Source: Centrapalus pauciflorus (taxonomy: Eukaryota > Streptophyta > Magnoliopsida > Asterales > Asteraceae). From it: a stretch of DNA of 64,000 bases. This document shows, piece after piece, positions 54,785 to 64,000 of this stretch. The stretch covers positions 221,216-285,215 of the forward strand of contig JAANYP010004454.1 of the NCBI GenBank assembly GCA_020465985.1. Reading direction: 5' to 3'. Position 1 is the first letter of the stretch; every line of letters begins with the position of its first letter. The translations under genes and the position numbers were made by a program. Under the pieces are notes generated by a model. It was not told the origin of the DNA. It did not search any database and saw only the letters and a program-made list of their open reading frames with translations.

Positions 54785-55892
54785 TGTAGGTCCCAAAAGG
54801 TTTCCCAAATGTATAGCTCTAAGCTGTAGAGGGGGGTGAATACAACTATTTAAAACTTAAACACTCTTTTCTCAATGTTTGTATGTATTATCAACAAAAG
54901 TTAATTACAAACAAGCTTGAATGCGAAAAGGTTCAAGCTGAGATGACAGATACAACAGTTTGTCAACTAATCTAAAACACACTCAGACTAGTTACAATGA
55001 TTACTCTCACTTAGAGGCGCTCACTGTTTTTACAAGACTCAGATGGACAGCTTATACATGAACAGCTTAGACACACTCTACTGTTTTATATAAGCAGACT
55101 TGCATGCATGGAATAACACACTTCAATGCATGTACTGATTGTCACACTCTTGATTCTTTCATTATCCTTAGAAGCTTCCTTTTATACCCAAAAGGAGAAT
55201 CTCAGTGAAGCTTCCTCATTGGACAGATGAGATAGTGGAGAGTCTTTCCAAAAAGACAAAACACCTTTCTGCATGTTCTGATAAAGTATCTTTGTCTTCA
55301 CATGGCAGAATCTTTGTCTTTTTCTTTTTGTCACTGTTGTATACGGCTTTAACCAAAAGAGGAATGTCAACTTTGCATCTTTCTTCTTTTGTTAATGCCA
55401 TTTTGATATAAGAAAAGGTCTGTCACCCTTTTCAAATATCTGTTTGTCTTCATGTAACAGAACAGCGTGGGCAGGCTGTGCAGTTCTGTTTTCCACTTTG
55501 TCTTCGACTTGTAAACTGATCTTGTAGCCAAAAACAATACATGAGGACTTGGAAACATATTCCATAAAGTGTTTAACCTGTTCACAAAGAACAGGTTCTG
55601 TTCACAAAGAATAGAACACTTGAAAACTGCCGAAGCTGCTCCAAAGAATAGAGCAGCGTAGACAGTTTATGTCCAGCCTGTTCAGCAGACAGAACAATTT
55701 GGACAAACTGTCTTTGTTTCAACGAATGCAACATGGTAAACAGCTTTGGGCTGATATTGCAAATCATTTTCAGGTTTCAATAAGGCATATAACAGGCCTT
55801 AAATTCAACCTTCAAATGCATCAACAGGTTTGATTAAAAATCTCCCCCTCAGATGTACAGCAGGTTTGGCTGAGGCCTTTTTGTGCCTAACA
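54785..55892 (-). repeat. Solo LTR of the Copia A family, inserted in the Copia A accessory ORF
   Basis: 1108 bp, plus-sense TGTAGGTCCC...GCCTAACA, flanked by a perfect 5-bp duplication GACCA (54780-54784 and 55893-55897). Reverse complement matches the Copia A 5' LTR along its length. No internal region, so it arose by LTR-LTR recombination. Short frames in it are not genes. Confidence 0.93.
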
Positions 55893-55897
55893 GACCA

Positions 55898-56893
55898 TCC
55901 AATAGATCAGCCTCAAACTTCTGCTCCTGGTGATGCAACGGTTTTACACCCAACAGCTGTTGAAGGACTATCCACTCAAGCTGATGAACCTGAGGGACTG
56001 GAACATCCTTCAAGTGAGGCTGCTCCCCAAGTGCACATTTCACCATCAGGTTTCACCACTTATGATGTTAAAATGCATATTCCTTCACCCCATGAAGTGG
56101 TGCCTGAAACCAAGGTGCTACTGAGGGAACCACCCCCGGTCTTGATGAAGGTGCTACAATACAAGAAGCATATGAAAGGCCACCATCTCCTACCACTTCA
56201 CCTCATGATGCAGATATCCCCTCTACTGAAGGTTCCCTTGACCCTTCCAAGCTGGGTCATTTAACTTATGCCCAGGCTATGGAATTACTCTCCAAAGTCT
56301 CCCTGCCTTCTCCCACTAACCCAAAACTCCTACATCCTCCCCATCACCATCACATTCACATTCCTCACCATCCACCCAATCAAAACAATCAACCCATACT
56401 CCTCCATACCCCAAAGATCTTCCTTTGAAGGATCAGTTGTCTTTGCTGACCAACAAAGTTGGTTCTTTGGAAACTTTCATGTCCTCTCTACCTTCTATCA
56501 TATCAGACTCTGTGTCTGCTCAGCTTCAGGGGTTCCTTGATTTGTTCAGAACTACTTTTCCCACCCTTACTCCCCAAGCTGGTCAATCCTCTCAGCTGTT
56601 TGCACTCACTGCACAGCTGCAAACACTCTCCTCTACCCTCTCAACATATCTTTCTTCCCAACAGGACTCTATGTCCTCAATGTCAGCTGTTTCTCAACAG
56701 TTGTCAGCTCTCCTTGATACTTGCACAAACACTCTCCCTTCCACCTAGGCCAGCCTAAACACCCTAGTGGTCTCTCTGTCCAATTCTGTGTCATCAAACT
56801 TTGATGATATGCAAGATTCTCTTGAAATAAATCTTGCACAACTCCAAACTTTGGTGTTCACAGCTTCTGACAGGGAAGCCATTGCTCATTATA
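55898..56893 (+). pseudogene. Copia A accessory ORF, C-terminal part
   Basis: Resumes after the solo LTR in a Pro/Ser/Glu-rich linker (HPIDQPQTSAPGDATVLHPT), a frameshift near 56150, then from 56425 a coiled-coil region: MKDQLSLLTNKVGSLETFMS, LFALTAQLQTLSSTLSTYLS. A TAG lies at 56746, then ASLNTLVVSLSNSVSSNFDD and DSLEINLAQLQTLVFTASDR. The end is homologous to the minus-strand copy at about 1650-1800, where the ORF continues for another 400 codons or so. Here it is cut at about 56893 by Gypsy-type sequence. Confidence 0.7.
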
Positions 56894-57093
56894 GAGGATC
56901 ATCAAACCATTCCAAAGATGTCATAGAAATACGTGAAGGCCCGATGACAAGAGGACGAGCGAAGAAGATCAAAGAAGTGTTTACGAGCTTAGTTGTTGAT
57001 GTCCGAAAGTCTGAATGCAAAGACGATGCTCAACCGCAAGTGATGAAACATGTTACTAGACTTGAAGCATTGGATCCTAATATGGATGCATAA
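56894..57093 (+). pseudogene. Gypsy-type pol tail fused in frame to the Copia accessory ORF
   Basis: The frame continues as EIREGPMTRGRAKKIKEVFT and SLVVDVRKSE to a TAA at 57091. The GPMTRGRAKKIKE motif is what some plant Ty3/Gypsy polyproteins carry at their extreme C-terminus, next to or overlapping the 3' LTR. So this is either the last part of a Gypsy D-like pol or coding sequence inside the Gypsy D LTR. The fusion is a junction product, not a designed protein. Confidence 0.5.
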
Positions 57094-57666
57094 AAGCCCA
57101 AAAGTTGCATTTTCTTGAGTCTTTGAAATACTATGGGCTAGTACTAAGCCCAAGTGGTAGAATAGATGTATTTTGAAGTCCATTAGAAGTTTATTTGAGT
57201 CCAATAAAGGCCTAGAAATGCCTAATCCATTTTTTTAGTTTATAAAGTTCTAGAATTATCTACCAAGTGATGAAAAAATGTCTAGATTCATGGATTAAAG
57301 TCCCTTCTTTAATCCATTGAATTTAATTAGTGTCTTTTGAGTTGGTTTTTGAAGCCTATAAATAGATGGCTTCCTATGTACTTTCAAATCAATTCACTTG
57401 AGAAATATATATCTTTCTTTTGACTTTTACTCATCTTTGTGAGGTTTGTTCTTTGTTGGAGAGTTCATAGTTCAAGAACTTATCAAGATTGTGAGCACAT
57501 TCTTGTGGCGTTCTCGTATTCCTTTGGTTCTTAGTTCTTATAACTAACGGGTCAAGGACTTGATCTAGGCGTGTTGGAGTCCCAATTATCAGGTACTTTG
57601 ACGCTTATTCTATCCTATACGAAGGTTCCAAGTTACTTTTAACTTGCAGGTCAACGTTTCGTATCA
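57094..57666 (+). repeat. Gypsy D 5' LTR (left edge approximate)
   Basis: Ends GTTTCGTATCA two bases before the PBS. TATA box GCCTATAAATAGATGG at 57354-57368 with a CT-rich start region after it. The left edge may lie upstream in 56894-57093 if pol overlaps the LTR. Confidence 0.6.
57356..57364 (+). promoter_or_regulatory. TATA box of Gypsy D LTR
   Basis: CTATAAATAG, 300 bp before the PBS, the normal place for a U3/R promoter. Confidence 0.65.
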
Positions 57667-57668
57667 TT

Positions 57669-57680
57669 TGGTATCAGAGC
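57669..57680 (+). other. Gypsy D primer-binding site
   Basis: TGGTATCAGAGC, exact iMet-type site. Confidence 0.92.
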
Positions 57681-57778
57681 TACAAAGGTTCGATTTTTAA
57701 GTTTTTTGCATTTTATTCTTATCATTGTGTTTGTCTATCTTTCTCATTATCTTGTCTTTTACATTTTTCTAGTTTTGT

Positions 57779-60446
57779 TGTAACACCCAAGTTACCACAA
57801 ACAGTACATGTCATAATTTCTTAAAATACATTTCATTAAGTAATAAATATTACTATTGTCTGATACCACAAGTCCAAATACCTGATTCAAGTTGCTTTAA
57901 GATACTTAATTACAAAATATATAAAGATATGATGGTGGTCTAATCTAGCTTCTAAAATCTTCAATCAGAGTGCGGAAGAATGAACAAGCTACCCAAGACC
58001 GCAATAATCTTTACAAAAATAGGCATCAGCAATAAGTCCAACAGTCTGCAATCATCAAGTATCCAGGTTCACTTAGCCTGGGACGAACTACATGCTATGG
58101 TCTTGCCCATATCAGTTTTTCCTGTAAAGAGAGTTGTCATAACAGAGTAAGCTAACATTGCTTAGTGAGTTGACAGAGTTCCATTAGCTTCCACACATAT
58201 ATAAAATACTATCAGCTCATGTCGTCAAGTCAACACGTCAGAGACGACAAAAGATTTGGGAGATCAGCCCAATCTGTATTCCCATGTGTAAGGCCGAAGC
58301 CCTACTGGAAACGTATGGAAACGATCAAATAGGAAAGGAATCTGCAGAATTCCTTTCTGTGAATAGAGATCTCACATTTGGTCAGAACAGTAAATGCAGT
58401 ATGCAGATGAAGTTGTATTAGCAAACAAGTAAGCAGCAAGCATGCTAAGTATTTACATAGAAAGTATTTGCAGTCTAAGGCATATCAGTTATCTAATTTC
58501 AACCATGACAAAAGTAAGTTCCTATCATACAATAGAGTATTCAAGAAACAGGCAGCAATAGCAGATGTTTCCATACAATTCATTAACAATCACCAATAAG
58601 TATCGTAACATATGCATGTTCTTAATGTAAACTGTCACTCACAGTAGTCCTGAGCAATGTAACGTACTCAATTAGTGCTTAACGATTTAAGCCGTCCAAT
58701 TTACTCTGTCAAACCGGCTGGTTCCTGCAGTTCAGTTTCAAGTCTGGCATATTAATGTCAAGTTTATAAAATGATCTATATAACCCTAATTATATAATTA
58801 GGTTATTATCATGTCTTGTTGTCAAGTCTGTGGTAGTTCTTTATGTCTTAGAGTGAGTTTATTCTTATCATTGGTCAAATAAGTCAACAGGAACTCCTTT
58901 AGGTCCATACCAGGGTATAAGCTTGAGTTCTTATCAGATTACTATGGTTTCATATGATTTACAGAGATATGGCCTTAATACAAAGCCAACCATAATACTA
59001 GCAAGGAGAATCATGTCATACAATTTCTAAGGGTTCATAACATTAAAACAAATGTTTTCATGTTTTAAGTTTAGTCCCAAAGTCGAGGGTTCATATAGTG
59101 CCTGTTTAATTAATTGAGCATAAAATGGTCTTGAATCTTGAAAACTTGTGAATTTTATAGTGATCACAATATGTGTTTCTTTTCAATTAAAAATCATACA
59201 CAAAACATAAGGCCGATCATGAACTTAATCTGATTTACGAAGTTTACTTTGGCTCGAAACTAAGCATGTTACGAACTTATGCCTTTTAAATGGAGAATTT
59301 CGAATATAGGTAGGTTCGAACTTAGGGTGATAAATTCGAACATAGGAATTCGATTTTAGGGACGAATTTAGGGAGAGAGGTTCGAACTTAGGTAATTCGA
59401 ATTTAGTCCCTTTGCATACCAAAAGTCATTAAATTAATCAATTTCGAACCTAATCTCATGATGAATTCGAATTTGTTCGTGGTTCTCTTGAATTTGTTCT
59501 TCTTGTTCATCATTTAAGCATGCATTTCTAGTTCAAATTTTCTAAAACGTCTTGGAACATTTATAGGTTCATTTTAGGTTCTTTTCTAACACATTTTTGA
59601 GTTTATTACATATCCAACATCAATGTTTCGGGTCTTTATATTCAAAATACAGCAGCAACTAAAATCAAACATAAATAAGGGAGAAAACGTCACTAACCTT
59701 TGTCCAAGCTATAGCATACGAGATTGGATGATTATAGACGTTTTCCAAACAAAATCAAGTTCAAATCGAGAGCAAATCAGTTTCAGATGAAGAAGAATTG
59801 AGGAAATTCGATTTTCATCTCAAAACCAGAACAAAAGGGAGAAAAAGGGGTCGAATTTACCTCAAATCAGAACAAAATCGAACATGCAATGGCGGATTAT
59901 GGTAGAGCTCAACGATATCTATCCGATGACGTATAAATCACATGATTTCGTTGAGTCGTTTAGGAGAAAAGTTAGAGAGAAGTCGGATTTTGTAGAGAGA
60001 GAGAGTCTCAAAGGAAGAATTCTGAATTTGCTAAACTAATTCAAGGAGGTAATATGCTCTTTTTTATAGGAAATAGAGAAAAATCTGATTTTCTACCAAA
60101 TTTTAGGAATTGACCATTTTTACTCTTAATGAATTTGATTTGCATTTTCAGATGCAAATAATAGTAGGAAGGTTCTAGTTTTGCTAGAATTATCTTTTTA
60201 GACTAATTTTATTCATTTTAGTCCATTTTGTCATTTTCAAGTCTTTAATTTGTCAATTAGCTAAATTTAATTATTTAAATTTATTTCAGCTAATTTTGGG
60301 CAAGTTTTCATAATTAATTATAACTTAAGATAATTAACCCTCTAAAATGCATGGTTTCAGTTAATTACTAATAATTTAGTCAAAATCATTTAAATACCCA
60401 AGGTTTGATGCTGTAATTTATATTTAATAAATTACGGGCTGTTACA
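57779..60446 (-). repeat. Solo LTR of the Gypsy C family
   Basis: 2668 bp, plus-sense TGTAACACCC...GGGCTGTTACA, flanked by perfect TTTGT duplications (57774-57778 and 60447-60451). Reverse complement matches the Gypsy C LTRs and preserves the full LTR, including about 430 bp lost from the Gypsy C 3' LTR and the end lost from its 5' LTR. It is thus the full-length reference. The splice-donor-like site reads GAGGTAAATT (mutated). Confidence 0.95.
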
Positions 60447-60978
60447 TTTGTCATATTAAAAAAAGTCACGTTGTTCAACAAAAAAAAGAGCAAAAAAAAG
60501 CATAAAAAAGTGCAGCAAAAAAATTTAAAAAAAAGGTGCAAAAAATAAGAAATAAAAGAAAAGAATTTTATATGAACACGTGAGCTTGAAAATCAATAAT
60601 TTTTCTATATCATTTTTTTATGTTCCAACTTCTTCTCATTGGTTAGTACTTTGTTTTTCCTCACCTTACTACATTTTTTTTTTCTTGTTTATCCCATCTT
60701 CTTTAAAAGTTCTAAACTCGTTAGTATCCAATTAAGTTCAAAAGGATTTTCTTAAACACATTCAGTTTGTGCTCTTTGATTTGTTCTTTTACCAATTGAG
60801 CTGCACAAGGAATAGAGAGGTAAAAGGCATTGAGTTGTGAGAACACTTGAGGGTAAAAGACGATTATTTTTTTGTGTGATACACGAGCGTTGAATGACAT
60901 CTTTTGAGTGAAACACGTAAGGGAGTGAGGGGAGGAAATATATTTTTTCCAATTACTCTTGTTTTTACAGATTAAAGG
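60447..60978 (+). other. Gypsy D leader, right part
   Basis: With 57681-57778 this is the leader between PBS and gag, about 630 nt once the solo LTR is removed. A-rich runs at 60459-60560, no gene, and a splice-acceptor-like TTGTTTTTACAG at 60959-60970 just before the first ATG (60979). Confidence 0.6.
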
Positions 60979-62023
60979 ATGGAAGATAATCAACCCCCTC
61001 CTTAACCTTCAAGTCCAAGCTCTCATGACTGAAATGTGACGTGTAATGACGGATGTGTTTAATCAAATCCATGAAAGAATGGATAGATTGGAGGCACGTG
61101 GACCTCATGCTCCACCACCATCACAAGTTTCTGATAAAAATCAGGAAGATGACACTCGAACTGATGAATGTAGAAGAGGATCTGAAGGAAGGAGACATAG
61201 AAGAAACCAAGGTGCTAATAGAGGACTCAACAACATTAAGATGAGAATTCCACAATTTCAAGGAAAGAGTGATCCAGAAGCGTATTTGGACTGGGAAAAA
61301 AAGGTTGAACTGATTTTTGCATGTAATAATTATCGCGAGGATCAAAAGGTAAAAGTAGCAGCAATTGAATTCACGGATTACGCTATAGTATGGTAGGATC
61401 AATTAGTCACCAACCATCTTGTATTTTCAATTGCAAATTACAATCTTTGAATCAGGGAGCAAAGTTTGTGGAGGATTATTACAAAGAGATGGAGATTGCC
61501 ATGATTACAACAAATATTGAAGAAGATAGGGAAGCAACAATCTCAAGATTCATGAGTGGCTTGAATCAAGATATTTCTAATGTCGTGGAGTTGCAATAAT
61601 TGTCTAGACTTAGAAGAGATGGTTCATACGGCCATGAAAGTTGAAAGACAATTGAGGAGAAGAAATAGTTTTTCTAAGGGAAGTACGTCCAACTCTCAAT
61701 ATTCTCATAGGCCAAAAGGAGAGACATCTAAAGGTACCTTTTCTGCACCTTTAAAGAACCAAGATGATGCCACAAAAGGACGGGAAATGGGCAAAGTCAA
61801 AGGTATCGTTTTTACCCCTACACGAACTCGTGAAATTAAATGTTTTCGTTGTCTAGGTGTGGGGCACATTGCTTCACAATGCCCGAACAAAAAAGTTACG
61901 ATTCTTCATGAAAGTGGCGAAATAGAGTCTGAAAATGAAAAGGAGGATGTTTTGGATGATGAAGAGGACTTGGAGCAAACCGAGGCAGAAAGCGGAGAGC
62001 TCTTGTTAGTCAAGAAAGTTTAA
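60979..62023 (+). pseudogene. Gypsy D gag
   Basis: An early ATG at 60979 runs into TAA at 61003; the main frame is from 61046 (MTDVFNQIHERMDRLEARGP). Capsid: MRIPQFQGKSDPEAYLDWEK, VELIFACNNYREDQKVKVAA, EFTDYAIVW then TAG at 61394. It continues in other frames with KFVEDYYKEMEIAMITTNIE, SRFMSGLNQDISNVVELQ and EEMVHTAMKVERQLRRR, then one CCHC knuckle CFRCLGVGHIASQC (near 61838) and an acidic tail. A shift at about 61430 seems to have removed part of the capsid. Confidence 0.85.
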
Positions 62024-62664
62024 ACATACAAGCCAAGGTGGAAGACACATAACAACGAGAAAATATCTTTAATACGCGATGTTTGGTGCAAGGTAAAGTA
62101 TGTAGCCTCATTATTGATAGTGGGAGTTGTACCAATGTTGTGAGTAATGAGGTAGTTGAGCAGTTGAATTTGCACATGTTGAAGCATCCACACCCATATA
62201 AGCTTCAATGGTTGAATGAATGTGGCGAAGTGAAGGTGACTAAACAGGCCTTCATCACATTTTCCATCGGTAAGTACAAAGACGAAGTGATGTGTGACGT
62301 GGTTCCAATGCAAGTAAGTCATATACTTCTTGGTAGACCTTGGCAATTTGATAGGAAAGTTATCTATGATAACTTTCTTAATCAATATATGCTTAAAGAT
62401 CATGAAAAGAAAGTAGTTCTTGTCTCGCTAACCCCACAACAAGTGCAGCAGGACCAAATTAAAATGATCACATCAAGACGAGCTTGGGAGGATGAGAGGA
62501 ATAATACTGAGTGCAAAGAGAAAAAAAATAAGCGGTAAAAATAAAGCAAAGAGTGTTGAGGGCGAGAAAAGTGGACCAATGATGATGAAAAAAAATAATG
62601 TGTCAAGAAGAATTTCTTTGCAAAATCGAGTGAAGTTAAGAGAACGATTGATGAAAAAAAGAGA
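62024..62664 (+). pseudogene. Gypsy D protease
   Basis: LVQGKVCSLIIDSGSCTNVV has the intact DSG core; later ILLGRPWQFDRKVIYDNF. The frame ends in a Lys-rich linker at 62538. The next 130 nt contain AT-rich, Lys-coding sequence without clear domain. Confidence 0.85.
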
Positions 62665-63477
62665 GTGATAGTGTTGGTAATTAAGGAAGCTTGTACATAT
62701 GCTGAAAAACTAACCAACAATCCGCCAAGTTTTGTTGTGAATATTTTGCAGGAATACGAAGATGTCTTCCCAAAGGAAGAACCAAGTGGTTTACCACCTT
62801 TACGAGGGATTGAGCATCACATTGATTTCATTCCAGGGGCTGCTCTACCAAACCGTCCAGCCTATAGAGCTAATCCCGAGGATACACGAGAAATCCAAAG
62901 ACAAGTGGAGGATTTGCTTTCAAGAGGAAGAATTCGAGAATCCATGAGTCCATGTGCTGTACCGGTCATCGTGGTACCCAAGAAGTCAAGTGAATGGAGA
63001 ATGTGTATGGACTGTAGAGCCATCAACAAAATAACGGTAAAGTATCACTACCCTATTCCAAGGTTAGATGATATGTTGGATGAGTTGCATGGTGCTAAGA
63101 TCTTCTCAAAAATTGATTTGAAAAGTGGCTATCATCAAATTCGAATTAATGAAGGTGATGAATGGAAAACAGCTTTTAAAACAAAGTTTGGTTTGCATGA
63201 GTGGTTAGTTATGCCCTTTGGACTAAGTAATGCTCCGAGTACATTCATGAGGTTAATGAATCATGTTTTACGAGAGTACATTGGTAAGTTTGTCGTGGTC
63301 TATTTTGATTATATCCAGATTTATAGCATTAATGTTGAAGTTCACTTGGAATATTTGCGTCTTGTAATGGAAACTTTAAGAAAAGAGTCATTATCTGCTA
63401 ACTTAAAGAAGTGCACATTTTGCATGGATAAGGTTGTTTTTCTTGGTTTTGTTGTAAGTGGCCAGGGATTGAGGTAG
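62665..63477 (+). pseudogene. Gypsy D reverse transcriptase
   Basis: 270 open codons: EYEDVFPKEEPSGLPPLRGI, HIDFIPGAALPNRPAYRANP, SPCAVPVIVVPKKSSEWRMC, PIPRLDDMLDELHGAKIFSK, MPFGLSNAPSTFM. The catalytic motif is VVVYFDYIQIYS, where the second Asp of the pair is Tyr. Long open frame with a dead active site, so the loss is by point mutation only. The frame ends with a TAG at 63475. Confidence 0.92.
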
Positions 63478-63830
63478 ATGACGAGAAGGTCAAAGCAATC
63501 AAAGAATGGCCAACTCCAACAACAGTGTCCCAGGTTAGAAGCTTCCATGGGCTTGCAAGTTTCTATCGAAGGTTTGTTCGTGACTTCAGTACCATAGCTG
63601 CCCCCCTTAATGAACTTGTGAAGAAGGATGTTAGCTTTCATTGGGGAGAAAAGCAAGAAGCTGCATTCAATTTGCTGTAAGAAAGGTTGACATCTACTCC
63701 TATTCTTGCATTGCCTAATTTCAATAAAATGTTTGAACTTGAGTGTGATGCATCCAGGGTGGGTATTGGGATTTTTTTGATTCAAGAAGGTAGACCAATT
63801 GCATATTTTTGTGAAAAATAAAGGGGGCTC
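63478..63830 (+). pseudogene. Gypsy D RNase H, 5' part
   Basis: Connection region EKVKAIKEWPTPTTVSQVRS, FHGLASFYRRFVRDFSTIAA, a TAA near 63678, then RNase H start FELECDASRVGIGIFLIQEG and IAYFCEK, with a small frame loss at 63817. Cut at 63830 by the next LTR. Confidence 0.85.
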
Positions 63831-64000
63831 TGTAACAACCTAGCTTTTGGCCCAACTTTAATTTTAGTATTTGATCTAATAATGTAATTTTATTACATTG
63901 TTTATTTTGTAATTTAAGTAAGTAATGAAATTATTTAATTAAATTATACAAATGTTATAAATTATTTAGATGACTAAAAGAGATGTAAAATACAAAAGTG
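63831..64000 (+). repeat. Start of another LTR (partial, window edge)
   Basis: TGTAACAACCTAGC follows directly after Gypsy D RNase H codons. The TGTAACnnCC start resembles the Gypsy B and C LTRs. The five bases before it (GGCTC) would be its target duplication. AT-rich sequence follows with no coding capacity. The other end is outside the window. Confidence 0.45.

Larger units (their letters stand above)
24671..56893 (+). mobile_element. Copia A: Ty1/Copia (Sirevirus-like) element with long 3' accessory ORF
   Basis: 5' LTR 24671-25768, PBS, gag 25832-28600, protease and integrase 28631-29470, interruption by Copia D, remaining integrase-RT-RNase H 50385-52656, spacer with TATA box, accessory ORF 53324-56893 split by a solo LTR. 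No 3' LTR is seen; it is displaced by Gypsy D beyond the window or lost. Domain order protease-integrase-RT-RNase H identifies Copia. The iMet-type PBS and post-pol ORF fit the Sirevirus group (inference). Confidence 0.85.
56894..63830 (+). mobile_element. Gypsy D: Ty3/Gypsy element with solo LTR in its leader
   Basis: LTR (about 57094-57666, left edge uncertain), PBS 57669, A-rich leader, gag, protease, RT, start of RNase H. The lineage differs from Gypsy A-C: Gag has IKMRIPQFQGKSDPEAYLDW and RT has RPAYRANPEDTREIQRQVED. Interrupted at 57779-60446 by a solo LTR and at 63831 by another LTR start. RT active site is YFDY. No target duplication found at its left edge. Confidence 0.75.

Noticed and set aside
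63817..63830. AAAGGGGGCTC as the Gypsy D polypurine tract before its own 3' LTR
   Set aside because: These bases align with RNase H codons (after FCEK) and the Gypsy D 5' LTR does not start TGTAACAACC, so a new insertion is more likely.

Overview
This window is a nest of plant LTR retrotransposons and DNA transposons. I see no intact cellular gene, rRNA or tRNA. The elements are Ty3/Gypsy and Ty1/Copia types with tRNA-iMet-type primer-binding sites, a CACTA transposon, a PIF/Harbinger-like MITE and two solo LTRs, so the host is a flowering plant. A captured vacuolar-type GH32 (invertase/fructan enzyme) exon pair in the CACTA element, and Copia elements with a long extra ORF after pol, suggest a eudicot, perhaps Asteraceae. 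The family-level guess is weak.

Left third (1-24652). Positions 1-1955 hold the 3' part of a minus-strand Copia element: the end of an accessory ORF and a polypurine-rich 3' UTR. Gypsy A (minus, about 1956-24652) follows. Its 3' LTR is at 1956-3584, its degenerate gag-pol at 3616-8010, an extra pre-gag ORF at 8196-9056 and its PBS near 9165. A 316-bp MITE sits in its RT (5858-6173, TSD TTA). Its 5' LTR starts at 9181 and is split by a 4.8-kb CACTA element (10533-15352, TSD TCA) and by Gypsy B (plus, 15731-23903, TSD gaaaa/gagaa), and it ends at 24652.

Middle (24671-56893). Copia A (plus) has its 5' LTR at 24671-25768, gag at 25832-28600 and protease plus integrase start at 28631-29470. There Copia D (29471-50384) has inserted. 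Copia D in turn is split in gag by Gypsy C (30834-39613, perfect TSD ATTCT). Both Copia elements carry, downstream of pol, a noncoding spacer with a TATA box and then a long accessory ORF (46986-49919 in D, 53324-56893 in A). The Copia D spacer also contains three tandem RNA-like hairpins with covarying stems and GNRA loops. Copia A's accessory ORF is split by a solo LTR of its own family (54785-55892, TSD GACCA).

Right end (56893-64000). Gypsy D has its LTR at about 57094-57666, PBS at 57669, gag at 61046-62023 and PR-RT-RNase H at 62024-63830. Its leader is split by a minus-strand solo LTR of the Gypsy C family (57779-60446, TSD TTTGT). A further LTR seems to begin at 63831.

Every element is broken by stops, frameshifts, lost catalytic residues or deletions, so none looks autonomous. 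Relative order follows from nesting: Gypsy A before the MITE, CACTA and Gypsy B; Copia A before Copia D before Gypsy C. The most promising signals are the covarying hairpin array, the matching TTCGAA-rich leaders in front of both gag and the accessory ORF of Copia D with internal promoter and splice signals, and the GH32 capture by the CACTA element.
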